Below are positions 1 through 7,762 of a stretch of 64,000 nt of DNA, in pieces. Made by a program: the position numbers and the translations under genes. Each line of letters begins with the position of its first letter. The first letter of the stretch is position 1. The notes under the pieces are model-generated. The model did not search any database. It was given only the letters and a program-made list of their open reading frames with translations, and was not told the origin of the DNA. Where the stretch lies: positions 372,001 to 436,000 of the forward strand of contig NZ_JACHLP010000001.1 of NCBI RefSeq assembly GCF_014204525.1, given 5' to 3'. This DNA comes from Roseateles oligotrophus (GTDB lineage Bacteria > Pseudomonadota > Gammaproteobacteria > Burkholderiales > Burkholderiaceae_C).

Positions 1-84
1 CTGGTGGCCCCGCCGCGCTGGGCCCAGGGCCGCGCCAGTTGCGCGCGCATCGGCGGCCACCTCTTCTTCAACAACATCCCCTGA
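1..84 (+). CDS. C-terminal end of an unidentified protein (partial)
   Basis: An open frame enters from the left edge and ends at a TGA at 82-84, giving 27 residues that finish in GGHLFFNNIP. The next gene starts 15 bases later on the same strand, so the two are probably co-transcribed. The fragment is too short to assign to a family. Confidence 0.5.
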   Translation: MVAPPRWAQGRASCARIGGHLFFNNIP

Positions 85-99
85 CGAGGCGAGTCAATC

Positions 100-1797
100 A
101 TGGACACAAGAATGTTGGACGTGGTGATCGGCCTGGTGCTGGTCTTTGCCCTCACCAGCCTGCTGGTCACCGCCTGGCAGGAGGCCCTGGCCTCCTTGAA
201 GAACAGCCGGGGGGAGAACCTGCAAAAAGCCGTCACCTCGCTGCTGGGCGATGACGCCGCCTTCGCCGGCCGCCTGATGAGCCACCCCTTGCTGCTGTCG
301 CTGGCGATGGAGCGGCCGGGCAAGACCCAGCGCTCGCCCTCCTACATCTCGCCCGATGTGTTCGTCAACGCCTTGCTGGCTCAGCTGACGAGCGACTACA
401 CCGGCGGCCTGCGGCCCGCCACCCCGGCCGACCTGGTGGCCCATCTGCAGCAAAAGCTGCCGCCCGGGCAACAAAAATTCGGCGCCAGCCTGGCCGCCCT
501 GCTGCCCGGCGCCGAGCAGGACTGGTCAGCTTATGAAACCCGTTTGGCCGCCTGGTTCAATGCCGTGGGCGAACGCTCCATCGGCTGGTTCAAGCGCGGC
601 ACACAGGCGCAGATGTTCGCGGCCGGCCTGGTGGTGGCGGCGGCCGTGAATATCAATCCCATCCTCATCACCCAGGCCCTGTGGTCGGACGCTGCGCTGC
701 GCAAATCCGTCGCGGCCCAGGCCGAGCTGGCCGTGCAGGCCTATCAAAAGGAAACCGGCCTGGGCGAAGCCAAGCCTGCACCCACCGACAAGGCCGCACC
801 CGTGCTGCAACTGGCAAGCAGCCGCCAGGCCACGCTGGACCTGATCGAGGCCCTGCTGAAACCCGCCAACGCCCAGGGCCTGCCGGCAGCCACCGAGGCG
901 GATGACTTGCTGCGCAGCAGCTACAAGATGAAGGAATTACTCAACCCAGAGAGACCCGCCAGCCTGGCCGAGTTGCAGCACCAGGTGGACAAGCTGGGGG
1001 CGCAATTGAAGGGCTCCGGCCTCGATCAGCATGCGGCCACCGCCGCCCTGGTCAAGACGCTGCAAGGCCGCATCCAGGCCCTGAGCCCGGCCGACGCTGC
1101 CGCCAGCGCCGTGCTGGCCAGCGCCTGCTCGCCCAAGCTCAGCGCCGAGGACCACCACCTCTGCGCCCAGGATGAGCTGAAGAAGAAGCTGGAAGGCCTG
1201 GGCCTGCCGCTGGGTTGGGCGCAGGCCGGCCTGCCCACCGTATGGGCCACGCATTGCAATGGCGGCTTGCCCGCCGGCACGTTCAAGGCCCCCGACTGCA
1301 CGCCGGGCGAAAAAATGGCCGAGGCCGCCTGGTGGGGCAATCTGCTGCTGGCCCTCGCGGGCTGGTTGGGCACGGCCATGGCCGTCACCCTGGGCGCGCC
1401 TTTCTGGTTCGACCTGCTGGGCCGGCTGGTGAAGATTCGCGGTGCCGGTGGCAAGCCCGACGAGGCAGGCAGTACGGGCGCAGCCGCGCCCAGCACCCTG
1501 AGCAAGAGCGAGGCCCCACCCGCAGTCGGTGCCGGCGGCCCGACCCAGGAGGCCAGCGACGACGCCCTGAACGATGACGAGCGCAAATTAACGCCCATCC
1601 AGATCGGCACCCTGCAAAAACGCCTGCGCATGGCCGCCAGCGACATCTCGCTGCGCCTGGACATCAAGACCCGCGACGCCATCAAGGCCTGGCAGACCCA
1701 AGCCTTTGGCCAGGGCGACGGCCTCTTGAACGCCCAGCAAATCCAGCAATTGCTGAGCGCCGATTTCGACCCGCAGGACGACGGCTATCTCGGCTGA
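100..1797 (+). CDS. Uncharacterised multi-pass membrane protein with C-terminal peptidoglycan-binding-like region
   Basis: This 565-residue protein opens with a hydrophobic segment (residues about 7-25) followed by a region with HPLL and PSYISPDVF. It then has a WF..VGERSIGWFKRGTQ signature around residues 148-168, directly before a second membrane segment. A third hydrophobic stretch lies around 408-435. I recognise this as a widespread but unnamed membrane family in which a WFD...GWYKR-like motif precedes the second helix; its function is unknown to me. The last 60 residues (LQKRLRMAA...AIKAWQTQ) resemble a peptidoglycan-binding PG_binding_1 fold, but weakly. An acidic, Ala/Gly/Pro-rich linker joins the two parts. 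A purine-rich site (gaggcga) precedes the ATG. The next gene, a cell-wall peptidase, starts 15 bases downstream, which supports an envelope role. Confidence 0.6.
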   Translation: MDTRMLDVVIGLVLVFALTSLLVTAWQEALASLKNSRGENLQKAVTSLLGDDAAFAGRLMSHPLLLSLAMERPGKTQRSPSYISPDVFVNALLAQLTSDYTGGLRPATPADLVAHLQQKLPPGQQKFGASLAALLPGAEQDWSAYETRLAAWFNAVGERSIGWFKRGTQAQMFAAGLVVAAAVNINPILITQALWSDAALRKSVAAQAELAVQAYQKETGLGEAKPAPTDKAAPVLQLASSRQATLDLIEALLKPANAQGLPAATEADDLLRSSYKMKELLNPERPASLAELQHQVDKLGAQLKGSGLDQHAATAALVKTLQGRIQALSPADAAASAVLASACSPKLSAEDHHLCAQDELKKKLEGLGLPLGWAQAGLPTVWATHCNGGLPAGTFKAPDCTPGEKMAEAAWWGNLLLALAGWLGTAMAVTLGAPFWFDLLGRLVKIRGAGGKPDEAGSTGAAAPSTLSKSEAPPAVGAGGPTQEASDDALNDDERKLTPIQIGTLQKRLRMAASDISLRLDIKTRDAIKAWQTQAFGQGDGLLNAQQIQQLLSADFDPQDDGYLG

Positions 1798-1812
1798 ACA
1801 AAGGAGAACATC

Positions 1813-2610
1813 ATGAGCACCCCACTGGCCGACTACACGGCCGCACCGCAGCAACTCAAGGTACGCGCCAAGCTGAATCTGCGCGTCGGCCCCAGCACGG
1901 CGACGACCCGCGTCGGCCGCGCCCGGCCGGGCGAGGTGCTCAGCGCCGACCAGTTGCTGGACGCCGAGCCCTATCTGAACAGCAGCCACTGGTACCGCCA
2001 GACCGGCACGGGTTTCCTCTTCTGGGCCGGCGGCGTGGAGCCCGGCAGCGCGGCCAGACCGGCGCCGCCTCTGAGCATGGTCGTCAACCAGCGCAGCGAT
2101 GGCAGTATCCAGCCGCTGAGCGAGGCCAAGATCAAACTCATCTTCGGCGACTTCAGTTTTGCCCCAGCCACGCCGGCCGGCGCCGTCCAAATCACCACAC
2201 CGGGCTGGCTGGCCGCCCATCTGGCGAGCTTCAGCCACCCGGTGCTGGCCGCCGTCCACCCCGCCGCCATCACGCTGCACCAGAAAGCCATCCCCAGCTT
2301 CCAGGCCGCCTTCGACGCCATCCAGGCCGCCGGCCTGGCCGATCGCATCCTCAGCTTCAACGGCAGCTTTGTGCCGCGCCACAAGGGCTGGAACCCGGCA
2401 AGCGGGCTCAGCGCCCACAGCTGGGGCATCGCCATCGACCTCAACACGGCCTGGAACGGCTATGGCAAGACGCCCGCCCCCTTGGGCAGCCTGGGCAGCG
2501 TGCAGGAGTTGCTGCCGCACTTTGCCGCCCAGGGCTTTGCCTGGGGCGGCGACTTCGCCAGCCCCGATGTCGACGGCATGCATTTCGAGCTAGCCCGGCT
2601 CGATGTGTAG
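1813..2610 (+). CDS. M15-family peptidoglycan peptidase with N-terminal SH3-like domain
   Basis: The 265-residue product has two parts. Residues about 15-80 resemble a bacterial SH3 domain (LNLRVGPST...WYRQTGTGFLFW), which usually binds cell wall. Residues about 130-265 carry the zinc-peptidase signature of family M15: HSWGIAIDLN supplies His and Asp ligands, and DGMHFEL supplies the last His. Enzymes of this kind (VanY, endolysin L-alanyl-D-glutamate peptidases) cut peptide stems of peptidoglycan. No signal peptide is evident, so export or context of action is unclear. A strong ribosome site (aaggaga) lies 7 bases before the ATG. It probably shares a transcript with the upstream membrane protein, so the pair may act together on the wall. 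Confidence 0.8.
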   Translation: MSTPLADYTAAPQQLKVRAKLNLRVGPSTATTRVGRARPGEVLSADQLLDAEPYLNSSHWYRQTGTGFLFWAGGVEPGSAARPAPPLSMVVNQRSDGSIQPLSEAKIKLIFGDFSFAPATPAGAVQITTPGWLAAHLASFSHPVLAAVHPAAITLHQKAIPSFQAAFDAIQAAGLADRILSFNGSFVPRHKGWNPASGLSAHSWGIAIDLNTAWNGYGKTPAPLGSLGSVQELLPHFAAQGFAWGGDFASPDVDGMHFELARLDV

Positions 2611-2635
2611 GATGCGGGGCAATGGAGGGACGGCC

Positions 2636-3298
2636 ATGAAAGTGCTGCTGATCGACGACCACGCCATGTTCCGCGAGGGCATTGCCCTGCTCTTGCGCCC
2701 GCTGGTGGCCGAGTTGCAGATCAGCGAGGCCGGCTCCTGCGAGCAGGCCCTGGCGCTGCTGGCCGAGCTGGGCGCGGTGGACCTGGTGTTGATGGACCTG
2801 GGCCTGCCCGGCATATCGGGTGTCGAGGGCATTGCCCTGCTGCGCGAACGCTTCCCCGAGACCCCCGTCGTCGCCCTCTCCTCCTCGGACGACAAGGCGA
2901 CCGTGCTGCGCGCGCTGGACGCGGGCGCCATGGGCTTCATCCCCAAAAGCGCCAACTCGGCCATCCTCATCCAGGCCCTGCGCCTGGTGATGGCCAAGGG
3001 CATCTACCTGCCGCCCAGCGTGTTCCTCGGCGGCCGGGACAGCGGCCCGGCAGAAGCCGCCGCCAGCGCGCCGGCCAGCGAGAAAAAGTCGCTGCAAACC
3101 TTGGGCCTGAGCCCGCGCCAGATCGAGGTGCTCTACCTGCTGCTACAGGGCAAATCGGCCAAGCTGATCTGCCGCGAGCTGGACTTGTCTGCCAGCACCG
3201 TCAAGGCCCACACCTCCTCGGTGCTGCGCGCGCTCAACGTTACGACGCGCACCCAGGCCGTGGTGGCGGCAAGCCGCTTAGGCTTGAGGTTTGACTAG
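2636..3298 (+). CDS. LuxR/NarL-type response regulator
   Basis: The 220-residue protein has an N-terminal receiver domain with the acidic pair in LIDDHAMFREG, the phosphoacceptor Asp54 in VLMDLGLPG, and Lys104 in FIPKSAN. A C-terminal LuxR helix-turn-helix spans about residues 155-215 (LSPRQIEVLYLLLQGKSAKLI). The start at 2636 has a ggaggg site upstream; an in-frame ATG at 2603 would overlap the previous gene and has no such site. The last 21 bases overlap the 3' end of the hybrid histidine kinase on the opposite strand. Convergent overlap with a kinase suggests, but does not prove, that the two are cognate partners. The target genes are unknown. Confidence 0.9.
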   Translation: MKVLLIDDHAMFREGIALLLRPLVAELQISEAGSCEQALALLAELGAVDLVLMDLGLPGISGVEGIALLRERFPETPVVALSSSDDKATVLRALDAGAMGFIPKSANSAILIQALRLVMAKGIYLPPSVFLGGRDSGPAEAAASAPASEKKSLQTLGLSPRQIEVLYLLLQGKSAKLICRELDLSASTVKAHTSSVLRALNVTTRTQAVVAASRLGLRFD

Positions 3299-5524
3299 GT
3301 CTAACAGCGCCTCCAGCAAGCGCTCGGCCGAGGCCGGCTTGGTCAGCAAGACTGCGCCACAGGCGCGTGCCCGCGCGCGCACCTCATCGCCCACCTCGGC
3401 ACTCAAAATCAAGGCCGGCAAGCGCTCCCCCGTCAGCTCGCGGATGCGCGCAATGGCCTGGTCGCCTTGCTCGGTCGCCGCGAGATGGAAATCGCTCAGA
3501 ATCAGCTCGGGCGCGCGCAAATGCCCGGCCAGCAAACGCTCGGCCTCGGCGGCACCGTTGGCGGCCACGCACAACATGCCCCATTGCATGCACAGCGACT
3601 GCAGGGTTTCACGGTTATCGCAGTCGTCTTCGATGATCAAGACAAACACCCCCTGCAAAGCCTCCACGCCACCGGCCACCTCCACCACCGGCTGGGCCTG
3701 CGCCAGGCGGGAAGGCAGGGTCGGCAAGGCCGTGGCCAGCGGCAGCAGAACCTCGAACATCGAACCCCGCCCCGGCCAGGAGCGCAGGCTCAGGCGATGA
3801 TCCAGCAAGGCGGCACTGCGCTTGACGATGGACAGGCCCAGACCCAGACCCGGGGGCTGGCCGGCCTGGGCGGCGCTGGCCTCGATGCGGTAGAACTCAT
3901 CGAACACGGCCGCGCGCAAATGCGCCGGTATGCCGCGTCCGCTGTCCCAGACCTGCACCGCCAACTGCTGCGCACCGCGCCGCCGGCAGCCCAGCACGAC
4001 GCCGCCACTGGCCGTGTAGCGCAAGGCATTGCTGAGCAGATTGGCCAGCACCGACTCCAGCAAGGCCGGGTCGCTGCGCACCAGGGCGCCCGAGCGGCGC
4101 ACCCGCAGGCGCAGGCCCTGGGCCTCGGCCTGGGCGGCAAAGGTCTGCTCCAGATGGTTCAGCAAACCGTCCAGCGGGAAGCTCTCCGGCTGCACCTGCA
4201 CGGCGCCCGCATCCAGTTTGGAAATGTCCAGCAGGCCGCCGAACAAGCCCTCCATCAAGGCCACGCTGGTGTTCAGCTTGTCGGCCAGCTCCATGGCCTG
4301 GCGGCCGCGCAAGCGCTCGCGCAGCAGGCCTACCAGCAGGCCTATGGTGTGCATGGGCTGGCGCAAATCATGGCTGGCCGCGGCCAGGAAGCGGGTCTTG
4401 GCGGCATTGGCCTGCAAGGCCTCGTCACGCGCCAGACTCAGGGCCTCGGTGCGCTCGGCCACCTTGGCCTCCAGGCCGGCATATGAGGCCTGCAGCTGGC
4501 CAGCCATCAGATTGAAATCGCCGGCCAACTGGGCCAGCTCATCCTCGCCCTTGACGGCGATGCGCGAGCTCAAATCACCCTGCGCGATGCGCCCGGCCGC
4601 CTCGCGCAGCTGCACGATGGGGCGGGCCAGCTGGCGGGCATACAGGCCCGCCAGCAAGGCCGCCAGGCCACCGCCCAGGCCGAATAACAGCAAGGTTCGG
4701 CGCAAGGTGGCAAAGGCCGATTGCAAGGCCTCGGCACGGGGCTGCTCGACGAACACCCGCCAGTCCGGTGAGCGCAAGGCCACGGCGGTGACGATCACCG
4801 GCTTGCCGTCGAAGTCGGTCGCGTCCATGGCGGCCAAGCCGCCTGCGGCCCTGGCGGCCTGCACCACCGGCTCGTCGCTCAGCTTCAGCTGCCGCAGCAC
4901 CTGCGTCGCCTGCGGGTGGGCGATCAGCCGGTCGGCCGCGTCCAGCACATAAACCCGGCCGCCCTCGCCCACCCGCAGGCGCGAGATGCCGTCGGCCAGA
5001 AAGCGCAGATGAATCGCCGCCCGGATGACGCCGCTCGCCTCGCCCCGGCCGGCCGCCACGCTCAGGTCCACCATGGGCTCGGCGCCCACGCCGAAATAGC
5101 TGGGGCTATAGCCCAGCGCGGGCGCTGCCGAGGCCGGGCCACGCGGGCTGTGGCCCAGACGGTCCAGTTCGCTGCGCGAGGCAAACAAGCGCTCCTGGCC
5201 CTGGGCGCCCAAATCGCGCATCTGCATGATGGCCGGGAACAAGCTCATCAGGCGGTGGAACTCCTCGCGCTTTTGCGCCTCGCCAAACCCAGGCGTGCCC
5301 CAGGGCAGGCGCGCCACCTGATCCACGCCGTTCTCGATGCCCTGCAAAAACTGCCGGATCTCACGCGCCGCACTCTCGGCCTGCGCCGCCTGCAGGCGCG
5401 CCATTTCCGCCCGCGCCTCCTGGAAGGAGAAATACATCTCCGTCGCCCCCGAGACCAGCAACAAGGCCAGCGCAATGCCGGCCACTTGCAGGGCGTAGCG
5501 GCGGGCGATGGAGGGGCTGGGCAT
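3278..5524 (-). CDS. Hybrid sensor histidine kinase with C-terminal receiver
   Basis: This 748-residue inner-membrane kinase has a first membrane helix at about residues 8-27 and a periplasmic sensing region of about 250 residues that looks like a double-Cache domain. A second helix follows at about 278-296, then a HAMP linker. The kinase core has the phosphoacceptor motif AASHDLRQPMH at about 383-392, an N-box NLLSNALRYT, a G-box VWDSGRGI and a GLGLGLSIV box. A receiver domain near 620-740 contains LILSDFHL with its Asp. No HPt domain is present. The ATG at 5524 lies one base beyond the stop of the upstream substrate-binding protein gene, so the two are almost certainly co-expressed and the binding protein may present the signal. 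A longer frame upstream was rejected because it runs into that gene. Confidence 0.9.
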   Translation of the reverse strand: MPSPSIARRYALQVAGIALALLLVSGATEMYFSFQEARAEMARLQAAQAESAAREIRQFLQGIENGVDQVARLPWGTPGFGEAQKREEFHRLMSLFPAIMQMRDLGAQGQERLFASRSELDRLGHSPRGPASAAPALGYSPSYFGVGAEPMVDLSVAAGRGEASGVIRAAIHLRFLADGISRLRVGEGGRVYVLDAADRLIAHPQATQVLRQLKLSDEPVVQAARAAGGLAAMDATDFDGKPVIVTAVALRSPDWRVFVEQPRAEALQSAFATLRRTLLLFGLGGGLAALLAGLYARQLARPIVQLREAAGRIAQGDLSSRIAVKGEDELAQLAGDFNLMAGQLQASYAGLEAKVAERTEALSLARDEALQANAAKTRFLAAASHDLRQPMHTIGLLVGLLRERLRGRQAMELADKLNTSVALMEGLFGGLLDISKLDAGAVQVQPESFPLDGLLNHLEQTFAAQAEAQGLRLRVRRSGALVRSDPALLESVLANLLSNALRYTASGGVVLGCRRRGAQQLAVQVWDSGRGIPAHLRAAVFDEFYRIEASAAQAGQPPGLGLGLSIVKRSAALLDHRLSLRSWPGRGSMFEVLLPLATALPTLPSRLAQAQPVVEVAGGVEALQGVFVLIIEDDCDNRETLQSLCMQWGMLCVAANGAAEAERLLAGHLRAPELILSDFHLAATEQGDQAIARIRELTGERLPALILSAEVGDEVRARARACGAVLLTKPASAERLLEALLDLVKPQA

Positions 5525-5525
5525 G

Positions 5526-6494
5526 TCAGAACACCAGATCGGCCTTGCGCACCACGGCCGGGTTGATGCGCTGCCCGCCAAACTGCGCATCTGCACGCAC
5601 CGCCAGCACGATGCGCCGCGGCCGCTCGACAGGGATGCTGGCGGCGTCTTCACCGTTCAGGATGCGGTGGACGAGCTCGGCCATGGCGGGGATGACAAAG
5701 GCGCCGTCCTGGGCATAAGCCATCGCCGCCCCGGCCTGGACCTCGGCCACGGTGATGTGGATGGACGGCTTGTTCAAGCGTTTGAGATGGGCAATGATTT
5801 GCTTCTCGGCCACATAGGCGAGATAAGTCGGCGGGAAGTACCAGGCGTCAAAGCGGCGCGCCTGCGGGCTGCGCATCAGCGCATCGAGTTCTTCCACCGT
5901 GCCAGGCGTCAGCAACTCGGCCTGCAAGCCAAAGCCTTGCCTGGCAAGGTGCAATATCTCCTGGCCCTCAACCGGCAACCATCTTTTTTCACCCAAAACG
6001 GCAATCCTGCGCAGGCCGGGGAAGGCCTCGCAAAGAAGCTCCAGGCGCTTGCCATGCAGGACATCGGCCTGCGTAACCCCGGTGATGGGCAGCGCTTGTG
6101 TAAGGCCTGAACTCACCAGGTTCCACTGCACGGGATCCGGGTGAGACGCAAAGACCAGGGGTGTCTGTCCCTGCCAGTGCGAAACCGCAAGGGCCAGGCC
6201 GGTGGTGGGCGCCACCAGCACGCGCGTGCCCCTCGCCCGGGCCAGGCCAACTTGCGCCTCGACCGAGCCAGCCTCATCAAGTTTGACGAGATAGTGATCC
6301 AGGCGCAGGTTCGGCCCTTGCTGCTGCGGCGGCCGCAGCAGCGCCTGCGCCAGCGTGCGATAGGTCGAATCCGTGCCCAGCGGCCAGCTGCCGAAATAGG
6401 CAATTCGTATCTCCTGCGCCGGCACCGAGCTCGCGGCACGCAAGCCCAGAGCCAGGCTCACAACGCAGAGCAACTGGACAAATAGTCTGGCCAT
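5526..6494 (-). CDS. ABC-type substrate-binding protein, TrpX/ABC_sub_bind-like
   Basis: The product has about 322 residues and a clear signal peptide (MARLFVQLLCVVSLALGL... with cleavage probably after SVPAQ), so it should be periplasmic. The mature part begins EIRIAYFGSW and shows the two-lobed pattern of the ABC_sub_bind family: a VLVAPTTGLAL segment, FASHPDPV, and a second lobe RRIAVLGEKRW. No permease or ATPase gene is nearby. Instead the stop codon abuts the start of a hybrid sensor kinase. The protein may therefore serve as a signal-binding partner of the kinase rather than in uptake; this is inference. The start at 6494 is preferred because a GGAG site lies 9 bases upstream. An ATG at 6512 is possible. 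Confidence 0.75.
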   Translation of the reverse strand: MARLFVQLLCVVSLALGLRAASSVPAQEIRIAYFGSWPLGTDSTYRTLAQALLRPPQQQGPNLRLDHYLVKLDEAGSVEAQVGLARARGTRVLVAPTTGLALAVSHWQGQTPLVFASHPDPVQWNLVSSGLTQALPITGVTQADVLHGKRLELLCEAFPGLRRIAVLGEKRWLPVEGQEILHLARQGFGLQAELLTPGTVEELDALMRSPQARRFDAWYFPPTYLAYVAEKQIIAHLKRLNKPSIHITVAEVQAGAAMAYAQDGAFVIPAMAELVHRILNGEDAASIPVERPRRIVLAVRADAQFGGQRINPAVVRKADLVF

Positions 6495-6591
6495 CTGGCT
6501 CTTCTCCAACATCGCGCCAATACTTATTCTTGCTGAACTCGGCTCGCTGGGGCCGACAACTTCTGCAAACCAGCGCCTCAGGAGCCACACC

Positions 6592-6933
6592 ATGAATGCC
6601 AAGGTCCATGAAAAATTCTTCACCTGGTTCAAGCTCGTCGAAGCGGGCGGCATCACGTCTTATAGCTCTCCAGATCGGCCGCCCAAAAATGTCTTTACCG
6701 TGCAGGATCTGGAAAACGGCTGGTGCGAGCGCGATCCAGACTACACCGACCTGCCGGGCCCGCCCACCATCGCGCAAAAGGCGCCCGTGAGCCATGCCAT
6801 CCATCCCAGCCCCGTGTTCCACACGCTGGACGAGGCCCTGCTCTGGATCAAAGACGACGAGAGCAAACCATGGCGCGCCGATGCGCTGCAATACACCTTG
6901 TTCGTCCACAGAGCCATAGGGCCAGCCTACTGA
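6592..6933 (+). CDS. Small hypothetical protein upstream of PAP2 phosphatase
   Basis: The gene encodes 113 residues with no signal peptide or membrane segment. It is rich in aromatic residues and Pro, with the stretches WFKLVEAGGITSY and ALLWIKDDESKPW. I do not recognise the family. An aggag site lies just upstream of the ATG. The PAP2 gene follows 34 bases downstream on the same strand, so they are probably co-transcribed. It is divergent from the substrate-binding protein gene, and the 97 bases between them should hold both promoters. Confidence 0.6.
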   Translation: MNAKVHEKFFTWFKLVEAGGITSYSSPDRPPKNVFTVQDLENGWCERDPDYTDLPGPPTIAQKAPVSHAIHPSPVFHTLDEALLWIKDDESKPWRADALQYTLFVHRAIGPAY

Positions 6934-6967
6934 ATCAAGCCCACACACGATGCCAAGAGGTGAAGAC

Positions 6968-7684
6968 ATGAGTGACTGCACAGATTTTCCCGAAAGCGCC
7001 TGGACCGAAAGCTTCCGCGTCATCCGCGACAACGCCCTCAGGGCCGATTCTCAAACCCCCGGCTTCGGCTGGCTGCCCCGTGATTGGAAAGACGAACTGC
7101 TACGGCAGTTGCCGACAATTCCGGCGCCCGGCTCGGAGTGTGAGCGTCTGAAGGAACTGGCCGAATGCCGCAAGGACGCCCGGGTCATGGCGACCATCAT
7201 TGCCCAGGCCCGCTTGGACAACGGCGACATGCGGGACGTATGGGCCCCCTTGGGTGGACTCCCGTCAAACCCCAACACGATCGATTCCCGCAGTTTGATG
7301 GGTGCGGTGTTCCAGCTTGTGAGGCCGGTCGTCTTCGTGCTCAAAGCCCATTTCCACCGGGGCCGGCCCATGCATTGCTGTCCCGAGCTAGCCCCGTTGT
7401 TCCCGCTGCCTGACCCGCTTCACCCCAGCCACGCCTCATACCCGAGCGGACATGCGGCCATTTCCATGGCTTTTGCGCTGGTGCTGGGCGACTTCTTCCC
7501 GAGCAAAAAAAGTGACTTCGTCAGGGTGGCAACCCAAATCGGTGTGAACCGCGAGATTGCGGGCCTGCATTTCCCCAGCGATAGCGAAGCAGGACGAACG
7601 TTAGCGGGCTACGTCGCAACCCTCTTGATCAAGCACCCGAGTATCTCGAAGCTGCGTGACGGCGTTCTTAAAGAATGGCCTTAA
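6968..7684 (+). CDS. PAP2/haloperoxidase-superfamily acid phosphatase-like protein
   Basis: The 238-residue protein shows the three PAP2 motifs: KAHFHRGRP (the K-x6-RP pattern), YPSGHAAI (PSGH with catalytic His), and NREIAGLHFPSD (an R-x5-H-x3-D pattern). The usual Ser of the third motif is replaced by Asn. Members hydrolyse phosphate esters or, when vanadate is bound, act as haloperoxidases. No membrane helices or clear signal peptide are evident, so this looks like a soluble form rather than a lipid-phosphate phosphatase. The start at 6968 (MSDCTDF) is preferred over the ATG at 6950 because an agagg site lies at the right distance. It follows a small gene of unknown function. Confidence 0.8.
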   Translation: MSDCTDFPESAWTESFRVIRDNALRADSQTPGFGWLPRDWKDELLRQLPTIPAPGSECERLKELAECRKDARVMATIIAQARLDNGDMRDVWAPLGGLPSNPNTIDSRSLMGAVFQLVRPVVFVLKAHFHRGRPMHCCPELAPLFPLPDPLHPSHASYPSGHAAISMAFALVLGDFFPSKKSDFVRVATQIGVNREIAGLHFPSDSEAGRTLAGYVATLLIKHPSISKLRDGVLKEWP

Positions 7685-7709
7685 GTCGCAAGCGCAGAAC
7701 AAATGGAAA

Positions 7710-7733
7710 AAGGGCGGCCTCCCGGCCGCCCTT
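7710..7733. terminator. Hairpin terminator between convergent genes
   Basis: A perfect 10-bp inverted repeat, aagggcggcc and ggccgccctt, with a 4-base loop lies between the PAP2 gene (+) and the MFS gene (-). A-rich sequence precedes it on the + strand, giving a U-run for minus-strand transcripts. It can serve both directions. Confidence 0.8.
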
Positions 7734-7762
7734 CTCATTCAATCAGAACACTAACGCCCCAA

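Noticed and set aside
1588-2583. A 331-residue open frame on the - strand
   Set aside because: Spans parts of two real + strand genes in antisense, so it cannot be a gene with its own function here.
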